This document shows positions 54,561 to 63,208 of a stretch of DNA of 64,000 bases, piece by piece (the first letter of the stretch is position 1; each line of letters starts with the position of its first letter). The stretch covers positions 370,972-434,971 of the forward strand of contig CBDFGT010000029.1 in NCBI GenBank assembly GCA_965247225.1. Reading direction: 5' to 3'. This stretch comes from CBDFGT01 sp965247225 (GTDB lineage Bacteria > Pseudomonadota > Alphaproteobacteria > Rhizobiales > Rhizobiaceae). Made by a program: the position numbers and the translations under genes. Below the pieces are notes generated by a model. The model was not told the DNA's origin. It made no database searches and saw only the letters and a list, made by a program, of their open reading frames with translations.

Positions 54561-55055
54561 TTAAAAAATCACCGCCATTTTCATCGAGTCAATATATCGG
54601 CCATCAATATAAAGAGCGTCCCGTGCCACACCTTCATGCACAAAACCAACCTTCTCATAAAGACGAATGGCTCGGAGATTGTCTGCATGGACATCCAGTT
54701 CAACCCGATGCAAACCGGCGTTTCGGGCAGCCTCCAGCGTCATGGTGATCAGCCGCGTGCCAAGCCCCTGTTCCCGGAAACCATCCACAATGCCCATGCC
54801 CAGACTACCGCTGTGCGCCTGCGTCTCACGCGCACCGCGCCTTATATCGCACCAGCCGACAACCCGTCCGTCCGCCAGAGCTACGAATTGGTGATCGCCG
54901 TTCGCCAGCAAGTCCAGAACAAAGGTTCGCACCGCCTCGATCGGCGGTGCTTCCGGCAGGCTCAAATACCGCCTTTTCCGCGCGACGCTATCGAGAGCCA
55001 GCCAGAAGCTGTCGATCGTGTCCGGCTGCATCCGCACAATCCCAACAGCGCTCAC
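54561..55055 (-). CDS. GNAT-family N-acetyltransferase (copy 2, complete)
   Basis: This 164-residue acetyltransferase has the full GNAT fold: GMGIVDGFREQGLGTRLI (acetyl-CoA pyrophosphate loop), AARNAGLHRVELDVHADNLR and AIRLYEKVGFVHEGV at the end. It starts at GTG 55055, overlapping the trpE(G) stop by GTGA, so it is likely translated from the trp message. Its duplicate at 53554 has an ATG in place of this GTG and has lost the C-terminus. Substrate unknown; small molecules or protein N-termini are possible. Confidence 0.88.
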   Translation of the reverse strand: MSAVGIVRMQPDTIDSFWLALDSVARKRRYLSLPEAPPIEAVRTFVLDLLANGDHQFVALADGRVVGWCDIRRGARETQAHSGSLGMGIVDGFREQGLGTRLITMTLEAARNAGLHRVELDVHADNLRAIRLYEKVGFVHEGVARDALYIDGRYIDSMKMAVIF

Positions 55056-55074
55056 GCCGCCTTTACCTTGCGCC
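54661..55074 (-). repeat. 414-bp duplicated block, copy 2 (parent location)
   Basis: Matches 53645-54058 without gaps. The right end runs into trpE(G), so this is the original place and the other copy is the derivative. Confidence 0.88.
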
Positions 55075-57241
55075 TTTTTGCCAGATGCGCCACGACATTT
55101 TCAATCATCCGCATGCCGGCGTCCGATCCCAGTGTCATGATACTCTCCGGGTGGAACTGCACGGCTGCCACCGGTTCCTTTGCGTGCTCTATGCCCATGA
55201 TCGTGCCGTCCTCGCTTTCCGCCGTGATGATGAAATCCCGGTGCAGGGTTGCCGGATCGGCAAAGATCGAGTGATAGCGCCCGACGGTGACCTCGCGGGC
55301 CAGACCGGAAAACACAATGCCCGGCTCCAGAACCCGGATGCGCGACGGCTTGCCATGCATGGGAACGGCCAGTTGCCGCAATTCGCCGCCATAGGCTTCC
55401 GCCAGCGCCTGCAAGCCGAGGCAGACGCCGAAAATCGGCAGATTGCGCGCCCGCGCCGCCCTGATCGTGGCCTTGCAGTCAAAATCCTTCGGTGATCCCG
55501 GCCCTGGCGACAGCACGACCAGATCCGGATCAACCTGTTCGTAGACAGCATCGGCAACAGGCGAGCGCACCGTGGTCACCGTTGCCCCGGTCTGGCGGAA
55601 ATAATTGGCCAGCGTATGGACGAAACTGTCCTCATGATCAACCAGCAGGATTTTCACGCCCTGACCGACTGCGGCGACATCGCGTCCGGCCTTGCCGGTA
55701 TTTCCGGCCTTTGCATCTCGAATGGCAGCAATCATCGCAGAGGCTTTCAGTTCGGTTTCCGCTTCTTCTTCTTCCGGGTTTGAATCATAGAGCAAGGTCG
55801 CGCCGGCGCGCACTTCGGCAATGCCGTCCTTGATGCGCACCGTGCGCAGGGTCAGGCCGGTATTCATGTCGCCATTAAAGCCGACCATGCCAATGGCCCC
55901 GCCATACCAGGCGCGCGGGCTTTTTTCATGCGCCTCGATAAAGCGCATGGCCCAGAGTTTCGGCGCACCCGTCACCGTCACGGCCCAGGCATGGCTGAGG
56001 AAACCGTCAAAGGCATCCATGCCATCGCGCAACCGGCCCTCGATATGGTCCACCGTGTGAATGAGGCGGGAATACATTTCAATCTGCCGACGACCGATAA
56101 CCTTCACAGAACCCGGCTCGCATACCCGGCTCTTGTCGTTGCGGTCCACATCCGAACACATGGTCAGTTCGGATTCGTCTTTCTTGGAATTGAGCAGTTT
56201 CAGGATCTGCTCGCTGTCGGCAATGGCGTCCTCACCCCGGCGTATGGTGCCGGAAATCGGGCAGGTCTCGATCCGCCGCCCGGTGACCCGTACAAACATT
56301 TCCGGTGATGCGCCGACCAGATATTCCTGGTTTCCCAGATTGATGAAGAAGGAATAGGGCGAGGGATTGATGGCTTTGAGACGCCGTGAAATATCCGACG
56401 GCTTTGAGTCACAGCGTTCCATGAATTTCTGGCCGGGCACGACCTCGAAAAGATCGCCGCGCACAAAGCTTTCCTTGGCCTTGTTGACAAGGGCTGCATA
56501 TTCGCCGGGGCGATGGTCGCCATGCGGCGGAATGGTGGCTGTGGGCCGGAAAGGTTCAGGCGCAATATCACCCGCCTTGCCTGTGGTCGTCTCTGTGCCG
56601 CGGGTAAAATCATAGCGGTCAATCCACGCCTTGGCGGAATAATTGTCGACCACCAGAATTTCATCCGGGAGATAGAGCACCATGTCGCGCTGGTCATCCG
56701 GGCGTTTCAATTTCAGGTCAATGGCATCAAACTGGAAAGCCAGATCATAGCCGAAGGCACCGTAAAGGCCGAGCGCACTGTCGGCGGCAGAAAAGAACAG
56801 GTCGGTGATGGCCCGCAGCACGGTAAACACCGTTGGTATGCGCGAGCGCTCCTCCTCCGTATAGATGCGGGACGGCAGGTTGATGGAAAGGTCAATCCGC
56901 CGGGCGGTTTGGTCGCCCAGGGTAATATCGGCAACCGTGCGCAGATGCCGGGCGATGAAACCCAAGATCACCTCGCCGCGATCATTATAGGCCTCGATCC
57001 ACATATTGCGCCCAAAAGACGAAATGCCCACCGGCGGATCGACAATCGCCGTGTCCCAGCGGGTGTAGCGGCCGGGATATTCATAATTGGAGGAAAGAAC
57101 CGCGCCGCGCCGTTCGTCCATCATGTCGATATAGCGCGAAATCGCGTCTTCGTATGGGGTCTCGCGCCGCGCCCGTGTGACGGAAATCCCGCCCCTGGTC
57201 TCGTAAAGCTCCGAGCCGTCATCCTGCAAAATCGTTACCAT
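55052..57241 (-). CDS. trpE: Fused anthranilate synthase TrpE(G)
   Basis: This 729-residue protein joins the aminase subunit (TrpE) and the glutamine amidotransferase subunit (TrpG), as known in Rhizobium, Brucella and relatives. The first two thirds contain ELTMCSDVDRNDKSR and VTVTGAPKLWAMRFIE; the last third has LSPGPGSP, GVCLGLQALAEAYGG with the nucleophile Cys and VQFHPESIMTLG with His and Glu. It makes anthranilate from chorismate and glutamine, the first step to tryptophan. ATG 57241 gives MVTILQDDGSELYETRGG, the known start. A leader peptide and terminator upstream indicate attenuation control. Confidence 0.96.
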   Translation of the reverse strand: MVTILQDDGSELYETRGGISVTRARRETPYEDAISRYIDMMDERRGAVLSSNYEYPGRYTRWDTAIVDPPVGISSFGRNMWIEAYNDRGEVILGFIARHLRTVADITLGDQTARRIDLSINLPSRIYTEEERSRIPTVFTVLRAITDLFFSAADSALGLYGAFGYDLAFQFDAIDLKLKRPDDQRDMVLYLPDEILVVDNYSAKAWIDRYDFTRGTETTTGKAGDIAPEPFRPTATIPPHGDHRPGEYAALVNKAKESFVRGDLFEVVPGQKFMERCDSKPSDISRRLKAINPSPYSFFINLGNQEYLVGASPEMFVRVTGRRIETCPISGTIRRGEDAIADSEQILKLLNSKKDESELTMCSDVDRNDKSRVCEPGSVKVIGRRQIEMYSRLIHTVDHIEGRLRDGMDAFDGFLSHAWAVTVTGAPKLWAMRFIEAHEKSPRAWYGGAIGMVGFNGDMNTGLTLRTVRIKDGIAEVRAGATLLYDSNPEEEEAETELKASAMIAAIRDAKAGNTGKAGRDVAAVGQGVKILLVDHEDSFVHTLANYFRQTGATVTTVRSPVADAVYEQVDPDLVVLSPGPGSPKDFDCKATIRAARARNLPIFGVCLGLQALAEAYGGELRQLAVPMHGKPSRIRVLEPGIVFSGLAREVTVGRYHSIFADPATLHRDFIITAESEDGTIMGIEHAKEPVAAVQFHPESIMTLGSDAGMRMIENVVAHLAKRRKVKAA

Positions 57242-57283
57242 GTCCGCACTCCCGTTTTGGCGCCCTGGTGTGACGGCCATAAC

Positions 57284-57312
57284 AAAAAAGCCGCCTCTTT
57301 TCAGGGCGGCTT
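57284..57312 (-). terminator. Attenuator terminator of trpE(G)
   Basis: AAGCCGCC and GGCGGCTT form an 8-bp GC-rich stem followed on the transcribed strand by a T run (TTTTTTG). It sits between the leader peptide and the trpE(G) start. Ribosome stalling at the Trp codons upstream would favour an antiterminator instead. Confidence 0.85.
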
Positions 57313-57348
57313 CATCTCTTGTCGTTGCTCATGACAGATCGAGGCCGC

Positions 57349-57399
57349 TCAAGAGCGAACCCACCACCATGCACCATTGATCAACGTCCTATTTTCCAT
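57349..57399 (-). CDS. trpL: trp leader peptide with three consecutive Trp codons
   Basis: The frame is MENRTLINGAWWWVRS, 16 residues, with TGG TGG TGG near its end. It lies about 37 bases before the attenuator terminator and about 108 bases before trpE(G), the classical arrangement described for Sinorhizobium meliloti. Low charged Trp-tRNA would stall the ribosome at WWW and allow read-through. A TTGACA hexamer lies upstream at 57454-57459, though I could not place a convincing -10. Confidence 0.85.
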   Translation of the reverse strand: MENRTLINGAWWWVRS

Positions 57400-57455
57400 G
57401 GGCCAAGTGTTAGCGCGGGAAAACAAAAAGTGCAAGAGGTTGGGCAAACCCCCTG

Positions 57456-58229
57456 TCAACTTCTTTTTCCCGTGCCACGCAGAAGTTCTGGCAATTCGCC
57501 CAAGTCCAGACCATGGACAATTTTAAAAGATGGATTTTTACCGTTTTCACCATTGTCAACGAACTGGGCGTCAAGCACCATAACATTGAACATTGTAACG
57601 ACATTGTCACCGGTTACGGAAATCAGATTCTCATTGTTCAAATCAAGCGTGTAACCAACCTCGCCGATTTTAACAGGGATTTTCAAACTGGACTTTCCTG
57701 TATTGTTAACCGAAATTTCAACCTTGTCGCCAGTCGTAACATCTGAAATCAGGATATAGTAGAGGTTTTTATCCGCCTGCACATCCCGGAAGCTCCAGTC
57801 ATCCATGCGATCAATATTTTGCGCCAGGAAATTGGATAGTTTCGTAATGTTGCCTTTGTTTTGATCACGACGAGCGTCGGTGATTGTCAGGCTTGTATGA
57901 GTCTTCAATTCCGCATCAAGCTTTGCTGCGATGTTACCATCGATGCCAACGCCAAATTTGGCACCGCCATCAATTTTGGCCACCACGTCTGTACCATTTG
58001 CACTGGAATCAGGAAGAGTAAAGCCATCCACAGTTTCTAAAGCAACCAGAGCACCTTCCTCTCTGTTCCACAAGAACAGGGATCCAGGCTTGTACCCGCC
58101 AGAATTGACATATCCAAAATCCGTTTTTGCAAACCGAAGATCAACGGGAACATTCATCCCACCCCTCGAGACAGTCTCGCAGGAGGACAGCAAAAAACCA
58201 GATACGGCTAATACATAAATCGCTTTCAT
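57456..58229 (-). CDS. Uncharacterised lipoprotein
   Basis: This 257-residue protein starts with a lipoprotein signal peptide (MKAIYVLAVSGFLLSSCETV, lipobox LSSC), so it should be anchored in the membrane facing the periplasm. The rest is beta-rich with GGYKPGSLFLWNREEGALVA and DKNLYYILISDVTTGDKVEI and matches no family I know. Its codon use is more AT-rich than its neighbours, suggesting transfer. It lies upstream of the trp leader on the same strand and has an AT-rich region of its own before it. Confidence 0.72.
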   Translation of the reverse strand: MKAIYVLAVSGFLLSSCETVSRGGMNVPVDLRFAKTDFGYVNSGGYKPGSLFLWNREEGALVALETVDGFTLPDSSANGTDVVAKIDGGAKFGVGIDGNIAAKLDAELKTHTSLTITDARRDQNKGNITKLSNFLAQNIDRMDDWSFRDVQADKNLYYILISDVTTGDKVEISVNNTGKSSLKIPVKIGEVGYTLDLNNENLISVTGDNVVTMFNVMVLDAQFVDNGENGKNPSFKIVHGLDLGELPELLRGTGKRS

Positions 58230-58446
58230 ATCCCCTCCGCAGCTTAATACTGTCGAAACAATAAGAGGGGAAAAATCTTAAATTGTAAATAGAAATCTTT
58301 GCAACATAATAATCGCAAAAGTAGCCGATAAGAAGCTGTCGAAACGATCGCTATTGCTGGTGAAAGAAATGCCCACATCCTTCATGCGCCTGACACAAAA
58401 CCGGTTTAGGCAGGCCGCTGCAAAAATGTCTTTCAGGATACAGAAC

Positions 58447-59151
58447 ATGTTTACCGAAGCTGAATTTATCACCCGATATTGCAATATCGACAAGGACGCG
58501 GCTCCGGCCCATGTCGGAACCCGCGTCACCACCGCGCGCACCTTCGGCCCGGATGCAGGCATCACAACCTTGCGGCATGTGACCAAAAACAGCCGTACCA
58601 TGGCGGTGCTCACCGACATACAGGACGCGCTGAAGACATCCGGCCATGGCGATTATTTTGCCTTCCTGCCGCCTGACAGCTTTCACATGACGGTGTTTGA
58701 CGGTATCATCGATGCCCGTCGCCTGAAGAATTACTGGCCGGAAGGTGTCAGCTATTCCGCGCCGCTGGGCGAGGCCCGCGATCTGTTTTTACAGCGCCTG
58801 CGCGATTTCAAAAGCCCCGGCCCGTTCGATGTCAAGATCACCGGGATCACTCCCAATGGCCTGAATCTGGCAGGTGCAACAGCGGCGGACGAGGCAAAGG
58901 CGCGGGAATGGCGCGATGCGCTGAGTGTTGTTTTCGGCCATCGCAAGCCAAACCACGAGACCTATGTCTTCCACCTGACCATGACCTATTTTGCCGAATG
59001 GTTGCCGGTGGAAGCGGCACCGGCCTATGTGACGCTGTTAAACAGGCTGACAGAAATGGCCCGCAGCCAGTTGCCGGTGCTGGAACTCAACCCGCCGGCC
59101 TTCTGTACCTTTGAAAACATGGAGCATTTTGAGGAGCTTATGGTTTTGTAA
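58447..59151 (+). CDS. DUF1868-type 2H phosphoesterase
   Basis: This protein of about 234 residues carries the two H-x-T motifs that define 2H phosphoesterases: SFHMTVFDG (near residue 77) and FHLTMTYFAEW (near residue 178). Family members act on 2',3'-cyclic phosphates or similar nucleotide ends. ATG 58447 has AGGA ahead at about ten bases; in-frame starts at 58354, 58384 and 58426 would add up to 31 basic residues. The substrate is not known. Confidence 0.82.
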   Translation: MFTEAEFITRYCNIDKDAAPAHVGTRVTTARTFGPDAGITTLRHVTKNSRTMAVLTDIQDALKTSGHGDYFAFLPPDSFHMTVFDGIIDARRLKNYWPEGVSYSAPLGEARDLFLQRLRDFKSPGPFDVKITGITPNGLNLAGATAADEAKAREWRDALSVVFGHRKPNHETYVFHLTMTYFAEWLPVEAAPAYVTLLNRLTEMARSQLPVLELNPPAFCTFENMEHFEELMVL

Positions 59152-59182
59152 CCAGCGCTCTTCAAAACCCCGCGTGTCACTG

Positions 59183-59311
59183 TCAGGTCGCCCTGTTCTT
59201 CGGCGGCCTGCCTCCCTTTTTACCGTTCTCACGGGATGAGGCGGCCTTGGCCGGGGAGCGTACCTGCCCGGCGCGACGGGCCATATAGGTTTTTGACCCA
59301 AAAATTCCCAT
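59183..59311 (-). CDS. Small basic protein with AT-hook-like tail
   Basis: This 42-residue frame reads MGIFGSKTYMARRAGQVRSP and ends GKKGGRPPKNRAT, which includes an AT-hook-like GRPPK core flanked by Lys and Arg. Similar small basic proteins occur in relatives as hypothetical proteins, from memory. A CCAGGAGC ribosome site precedes the ATG. It is likely real but unproven; DNA binding is a guess from the tail. Confidence 0.5.
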   Translation of the reverse strand: MGIFGSKTYMARRAGQVRSPAKAASSRENGKKGGRPPKNRAT

Positions 59312-59468
59312 CAGAAGCTCCTGGACAGACGGATCAGTGCCCGTTGCGCTACCAGCGCGAGCTGAACAGGCTCGCGCAACTTTAACCCCCCAGAACAATC
59401 CCCGGTGATTTCATCAGGGCCTGTCCGGCCGGAACAGGTCACCCGGTATTGAAAAAAGGGTGTTTGCA

Positions 59469-60311
59469 ATGCGTCGTTTCAAAACAGCGTTCCTGTTCCT
59501 GTTTTTGAGCGCTCCCCCTTTGCTCGGTGCCGAAACGGCCTGTCCACGGTTTTTCTATAACGCCTTAGCGCCGGACCTTCTCGAAAACAGCCTGACAAAC
59601 CGGACACAGGCGCTGTGTTACCGCGACTTTGCCCTGTTGCATTCGGGAGAAACTGCCGGACCATTATGGGTTGCGGAGCATCTGACAGATGAAGGTATGG
59701 ATGCTGCGGGCCATGTACCGCGAAGCAAGAAAGGGTATTTTGCAGACACTCACCTGCCGGATGCTGATCGCGCTGAAGCACAAGACTACGGTTACAAACG
59801 CACCGGATATCAGCGCGGACATATGGCTCCAGCCGGAGATATGACATCGGCCCTGGCGAGTGATGAATCCTTCACGCTGGCCAACATAGTGCCGCAAGAT
59901 TGCAAATTGAACGGAGGCATTTGGGAGGGGATTGAAAACAACACCCGTTTTCTGGCCGAAACCGAGAAAGATATCTATGTTGTCACCGGGCCTTCTTATA
60001 GTAAGGGCAGGATAACGTTCATTGGTGATCGTGAGCGCTTGCCTGTGCCCGATGCCATATTCAAGGCCGTGTTTATTCCTTCCCGAAATGCTGCTGCGGC
60101 GTGGTGGGCACCGAATGACGGTTCCGGTCAATATCAGGTGATTTCCATTGCGGATCTGAGCCGCCGCCTCAGGATAGATATTTTCCCGCCGCTGGCGGAT
60201 GAGATAAAGCAAACGGCAGCACAACTTCCGAAACCAAAGAGCCGCAAAGTTTCTTGTGACTTTACGCCTGCCATTGATCCTGGCACCACATCGGCCATTC
60301 CAAAAAAGTGA
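59469..60311 (+). CDS. Secreted DNA/RNA non-specific endonuclease (NUC1 type)
   Basis: This 280-residue protein has a signal peptide (FKTAFLFLFLSAPPLLGAET) and the NUC1 active-site segment YQRGHMAPAGDM with the catalytic His and, further on, NIVPQDCKLNGGIWEGIENN with the metal-binding Asn. It should degrade DNA or RNA outside the cytoplasm, for nutrient use or competition. ATG 59469 is preferred to GTG 59460. No immunity-type gene sits beside it; export makes one unnecessary. Confidence 0.92.
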   Translation: MRRFKTAFLFLFLSAPPLLGAETACPRFFYNALAPDLLENSLTNRTQALCYRDFALLHSGETAGPLWVAEHLTDEGMDAAGHVPRSKKGYFADTHLPDADRAEAQDYGYKRTGYQRGHMAPAGDMTSALASDESFTLANIVPQDCKLNGGIWEGIENNTRFLAETEKDIYVVTGPSYSKGRITFIGDRERLPVPDAIFKAVFIPSRNAAAAWWAPNDGSGQYQVISIADLSRRLRIDIFPPLADEIKQTAAQLPKPKSRKVSCDFTPAIDPGTTSAIPKK

Positions 60312-60546
60312 ATTGCCTATTGTATGGTTGCTGATCGACCGGGCGCTGAAAACATCAGCCGATGGCCCTGAAGTTCAGCTTGATCCTTGATTTGTCCGTC
60401 CGCATCAGGCATAGGAACGCATATTGAAAAACCGCCTGCGCATCGTCGCGGGCGGTTTTGCATTTGGGGGACAGGCCTTGCAATTCACTCGCAGTAGCGG
60501 GTCCGTTGCCGGAGGCTTGCAAACCGGACAGAGCGGGGATTGCGCC

Positions 60547-61464
60547 ATGACAACACATGCCAGCCAGACCATGAGACGGGTTGCTTTCTGGGGCATTCCG
60601 CTTGCCTTTTTCGTGATGGGGCTGAAGGCTGTTGCCTGGTATGTTACCGGTTCGGTTGCGCTTTTGTCGGATGCGCTGGAATCGATCGTCAATGTGATTG
60701 CGGCCTTCATTGCCTATTTCGTGATTTCCTATGCGCAAAAGCCTGCGGATAACGACCACCCTTTCGGGCATCACAAGGCCGAGTATTTTTCCGCCGTTAT
60801 CGAAGGCATATTGATTGTCGTTGCTGCCCTGCTGATCGTGCGGGAAGCTGTCGTCCATCTGGACAATCCTGTATTGCCCGATGCGCCGGTTCTGGGTCTG
60901 GGCATCAACGCGGCAGCAGGTCTGATCAATGCGCTGTGGGTCGCTGTCCTGTTTCACTATGGCAAGCGCTTCCGGTCACCGGCGCTGGTGGCCGACGGTC
61001 ACCATATTCTTTCCGATGTCATCACATCCGGCGGGGTTCTGGCTGGCCTGGTGCTGGCGCTGGCCACCGGCTATGCCATTCTCGATCCGGTTCTGGCGAT
61101 CCTGGTGTCGCTGAACATCTTGTGGCAGGGCTACAAGGTGATCTCGCATTCCATTGAAGGGCTGATGGACAAGGCCGTCACGGCGCAAGAAGAGGCGGAT
61201 ATCAAGGACGCCATTGCCAGACATGCGGATGGATCGCTCGGCATTCACGATCTGAAATCGCGGCGGGCAGGGTCTGTGACATTTGTGGATTTTCATATGG
61301 TCGTGCCGTCGAACATGACGGTGCGCAAGTCGCACGATATTTGCGACCGTCTGGAAATTGCCATTGAAGCCGCGCATCCGGGGGCCAGCGTTGTGATCCA
61401 CGTCGAGCCGGAGAGCGAGGAAGCGCACGGAATTCGCGTGCCGATAGAAGAGGATAGGCAATAG
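60547..61464 (+). CDS. Cation diffusion facilitator family metal efflux protein
   Basis: This 305-residue protein has five or six membrane segments with the metal site YVTGSVALLSDALESIVNVI (S/D) in the second, and LVADGHHILSDVITSGGVLA (H-x3-D) in the fifth, and a C-terminal cytoplasmic domain (GSVTFVDFHMVVPSNMTVRK). It should export Zn, Fe or related divalent metals. ATG 60547 starts MTTHASQTMRRVAFW; the frame is open upstream without family sequence. Confidence 0.92.
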   Translation: MTTHASQTMRRVAFWGIPLAFFVMGLKAVAWYVTGSVALLSDALESIVNVIAAFIAYFVISYAQKPADNDHPFGHHKAEYFSAVIEGILIVVAALLIVREAVVHLDNPVLPDAPVLGLGINAAAGLINALWVAVLFHYGKRFRSPALVADGHHILSDVITSGGVLAGLVLALATGYAILDPVLAILVSLNILWQGYKVISHSIEGLMDKAVTAQEEADIKDAIARHADGSLGIHDLKSRRAGSVTFVDFHMVVPSNMTVRKSHDICDRLEIAIEAAHPGASVVIHVEPESEEAHGIRVPIEEDRQ

Positions 61465-61501
61465 GGTGGTTCCGGGCTTTATGCATGATTGCCAAACGTA
61501 A

Positions 61502-61531
61502 AAAGGCGACACCCTGCGGGATGTCGCCTTT
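61502..61531. terminator. Bidirectional terminator between the metal efflux gene and hupE
   Basis: AAAGGCGACA (61502-61511) pairs exactly with TGTCGCCTTT (61522-61531) around a CCCTGCGGG-type loop, with A and T runs on the flanks. It lies between two convergent genes. Confidence 0.88.
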
Positions 61532-61554
61532 CTGGTGCAGTCTGTTCAACAGGC

Positions 61555-62140
61555 TTACGCGGCGATGGCCAGTGCCAGACCGGCAACGGCTGTGCCTGCG
61601 CCCAGAATGCGGGCAATCCTGTCACCGAAGCGACCGGCCACCATAAGGCCGAGGCCCAGGCCAATGGCATGGAGAATTGCGGTAGCAATCGCAAAGCCGG
61701 CTGCAAATTGCAGGGCCTCGGCACCGCCCAGCTCGCTGCCATGGGCAAAGCCATGGAACAGCGCAAAGACGGAAACAACAGCAGCAGAGAAACAGCCACC
61801 GGCAGACGCACGGCCATGGCCACCAGCAGGCCAAGCCCGACGATGGAGGCCAGAATGGCGGGTTCAACGAAAGGCAGGCGCACGCCCGTCAATGCGAGGC
61901 CGAAACCTGCCAGCATTGCTGGCAACAAAAGCCGAGGGGCACAATCCCATATTGCCTTGCCGCCGGTCATCGCGGCCCAGAGGCCGACTGCGATCATGGC
62001 CAGCATGTGGTCCGCGCCGGAAAAGCGGATGGGAAAGGCCGGACAGGACGCTTGCCATGTTCGGCAGGGTTCAGATGCGCAAAAGCCGGAGCCGTTGCGG
62101 CCAGAAGCACGATTGCGGAAAGTGTCAGACGTTTCAACAT
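61555..62140 (-). pseudogene. hupE: HupE/UreJ-family metal transporter, frameshifted
   Basis: Read across frames this is one membrane protein of about 195 residues: signal-like MLKRLTLSAIVLLAATAPAF, the HupE metal motif AHLNPAEHG with FSGADHMLAMIAVGLWAAM, then FGLALTGVRLPFVEPAILAS and a tail IGLGLGLMVAGRFGDRIARI. Proteins of this family import nickel or cobalt. At least three single-base indels (near 62070, 62030 and 61760) break the frame. No cobalamin riboswitch is visible upstream. Decay or consensus error remain open. Confidence 0.7.
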
Positions 62141-62474
62141 GTTGGTCCCTCGTTTTCATCGTTTCAGTGTCCGGGTTTCGGTCCCACTGCGCTGCACGGC
62201 AGCAAAAACCGGAATTTGCGACAGTTTTCAAGCGCTGTCCACAGGGTTCTTTTGCCGTATCCGGTGTTCCACGCTGTTTTTTTGAGACTCATGACGATGT
62301 GCTGCAGGTGCGGCCATGATTGCGCCACGCCTCACAGGAATGGAAAACAACAGATCATTGCAGCAAGCCTTTGTTCACCCATTTTGAATGGCAATGACGT
62401 GCCGCATTGTTTTCGTGCGCGAGTCACACTATCTGGGGAAGACTGAATTTTTAAAACATCCGGGGAGTGCGCGC
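62141..62474. other. Divergent intergenic region hupE/clpP
   Basis: These 334 bases separate two divergent genes and should hold both promoters. I see no gene, riboswitch consensus or strong repeat. The GGGGAG before 62475 is the ribosome site of the protease gene. Confidence 0.6.
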
Positions 62475-63053
62475 ATGAGCGATGAAGAAGAGAAGAAGAT
62501 CGAAACGCCTTTGGGCAAGGATGCAGAGGCAAACCTCTTCAAGTCGCGCTCCATTTTCATCTATGGAAACATCACCATGGAACTGGCGCAGAAGGTTTCG
62601 GCGCAGCTTGTGGCCCTTGCAGCCGCATCCGATGATGATATCCGTATTTTCGTGAATTCGCCGGGCGGTCATGTGGAATCGGGCGATACGATCCATGACA
62701 TGATCAAGTTCATAAAGCCGAAGGTCATTATCATCGGAACCGGCTGGGTTGCCTCTGCCGGTGCGCTGATTTTTGTCAGTGTTCCGAAAGAGCGCCGCCT
62801 TTGCCTGCCGAACACACGCTTCCTGCTGCACCAGCCCTCCGGCGGCACACGCGGCATGGTCTCCGATATCGAGATTCAGGCGCGCGAAATCATCAAGATG
62901 AACGAGCGCCTGAACAGGATCTTTGCCGCCGCCACCGGTCAGAGCATCGAGAAAATTGCCAGGGATACAGACCGCGACTACTGGTTGTCTGCCGAAGATG
63001 CAAAATCCTATGGTCTGGTTTCCAAAATCATCACTTCGCATGCCGAGATTTGA
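62475..63053 (+). CDS. clpP: ClpP-family serine protease, proteolytic subunit-like
   Basis: This 192-residue protein has the ClpP catalytic triad in GWVASAGALIFVSVP (Ser), RFLLHQPSGGTRG (His) and ARDTDRDYWLSAEDA (Asp), and IRIFVNSPGGHVESGDTIHD in the substrate groove. No clpX or clpA lies beside it, and the N-terminal KSRSIFIYGNITMELAQKV differs from house-keeping ClpP, so it is probably a second paralogue. GGGGAG eight bases before 62475 supports the start. It is intact and followed by a terminator. Confidence 0.88.
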   Translation: MSDEEEKKIETPLGKDAEANLFKSRSIFIYGNITMELAQKVSAQLVALAAASDDDIRIFVNSPGGHVESGDTIHDMIKFIKPKVIIIGTGWVASAGALIFVSVPKERRLCLPNTRFLLHQPSGGTRGMVSDIEIQAREIIKMNERLNRIFAAATGQSIEKIARDTDRDYWLSAEDAKSYGLVSKIITSHAEI

Positions 63054-63084
63054 ACCGAAGCTGCAGTGAACTGGAATGCAATAC

Positions 63085-63102
63085 CCCCGGAGCGATCCGG
63101 GG
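63085..63102 (+). terminator. Terminator after the ClpP-like gene
   Basis: CCCCGGA-GCGA-TCCGGGG is a perfect 7-bp stem with a stable tetraloop followed by TTATTGTTT. It lies 32 bases after the stop codon. Confidence 0.8.
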
Positions 63103-63208
63103 TTATTGTTTCGGTGAAGCGCAAGAATTTAACGTCCTCTCTGCCTTGCAAGCCCAATTGAAGCTGTTTAATCTCGGGTTTTTAAGAATTGCACGCACGG
63201 AGAAAAAA

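Noticed and set aside
62141..62474. Cobalamin or nickel riboswitch upstream of hupE
   Set aside because: I looked for B12-box-like and similar conserved elements and found none I could support.
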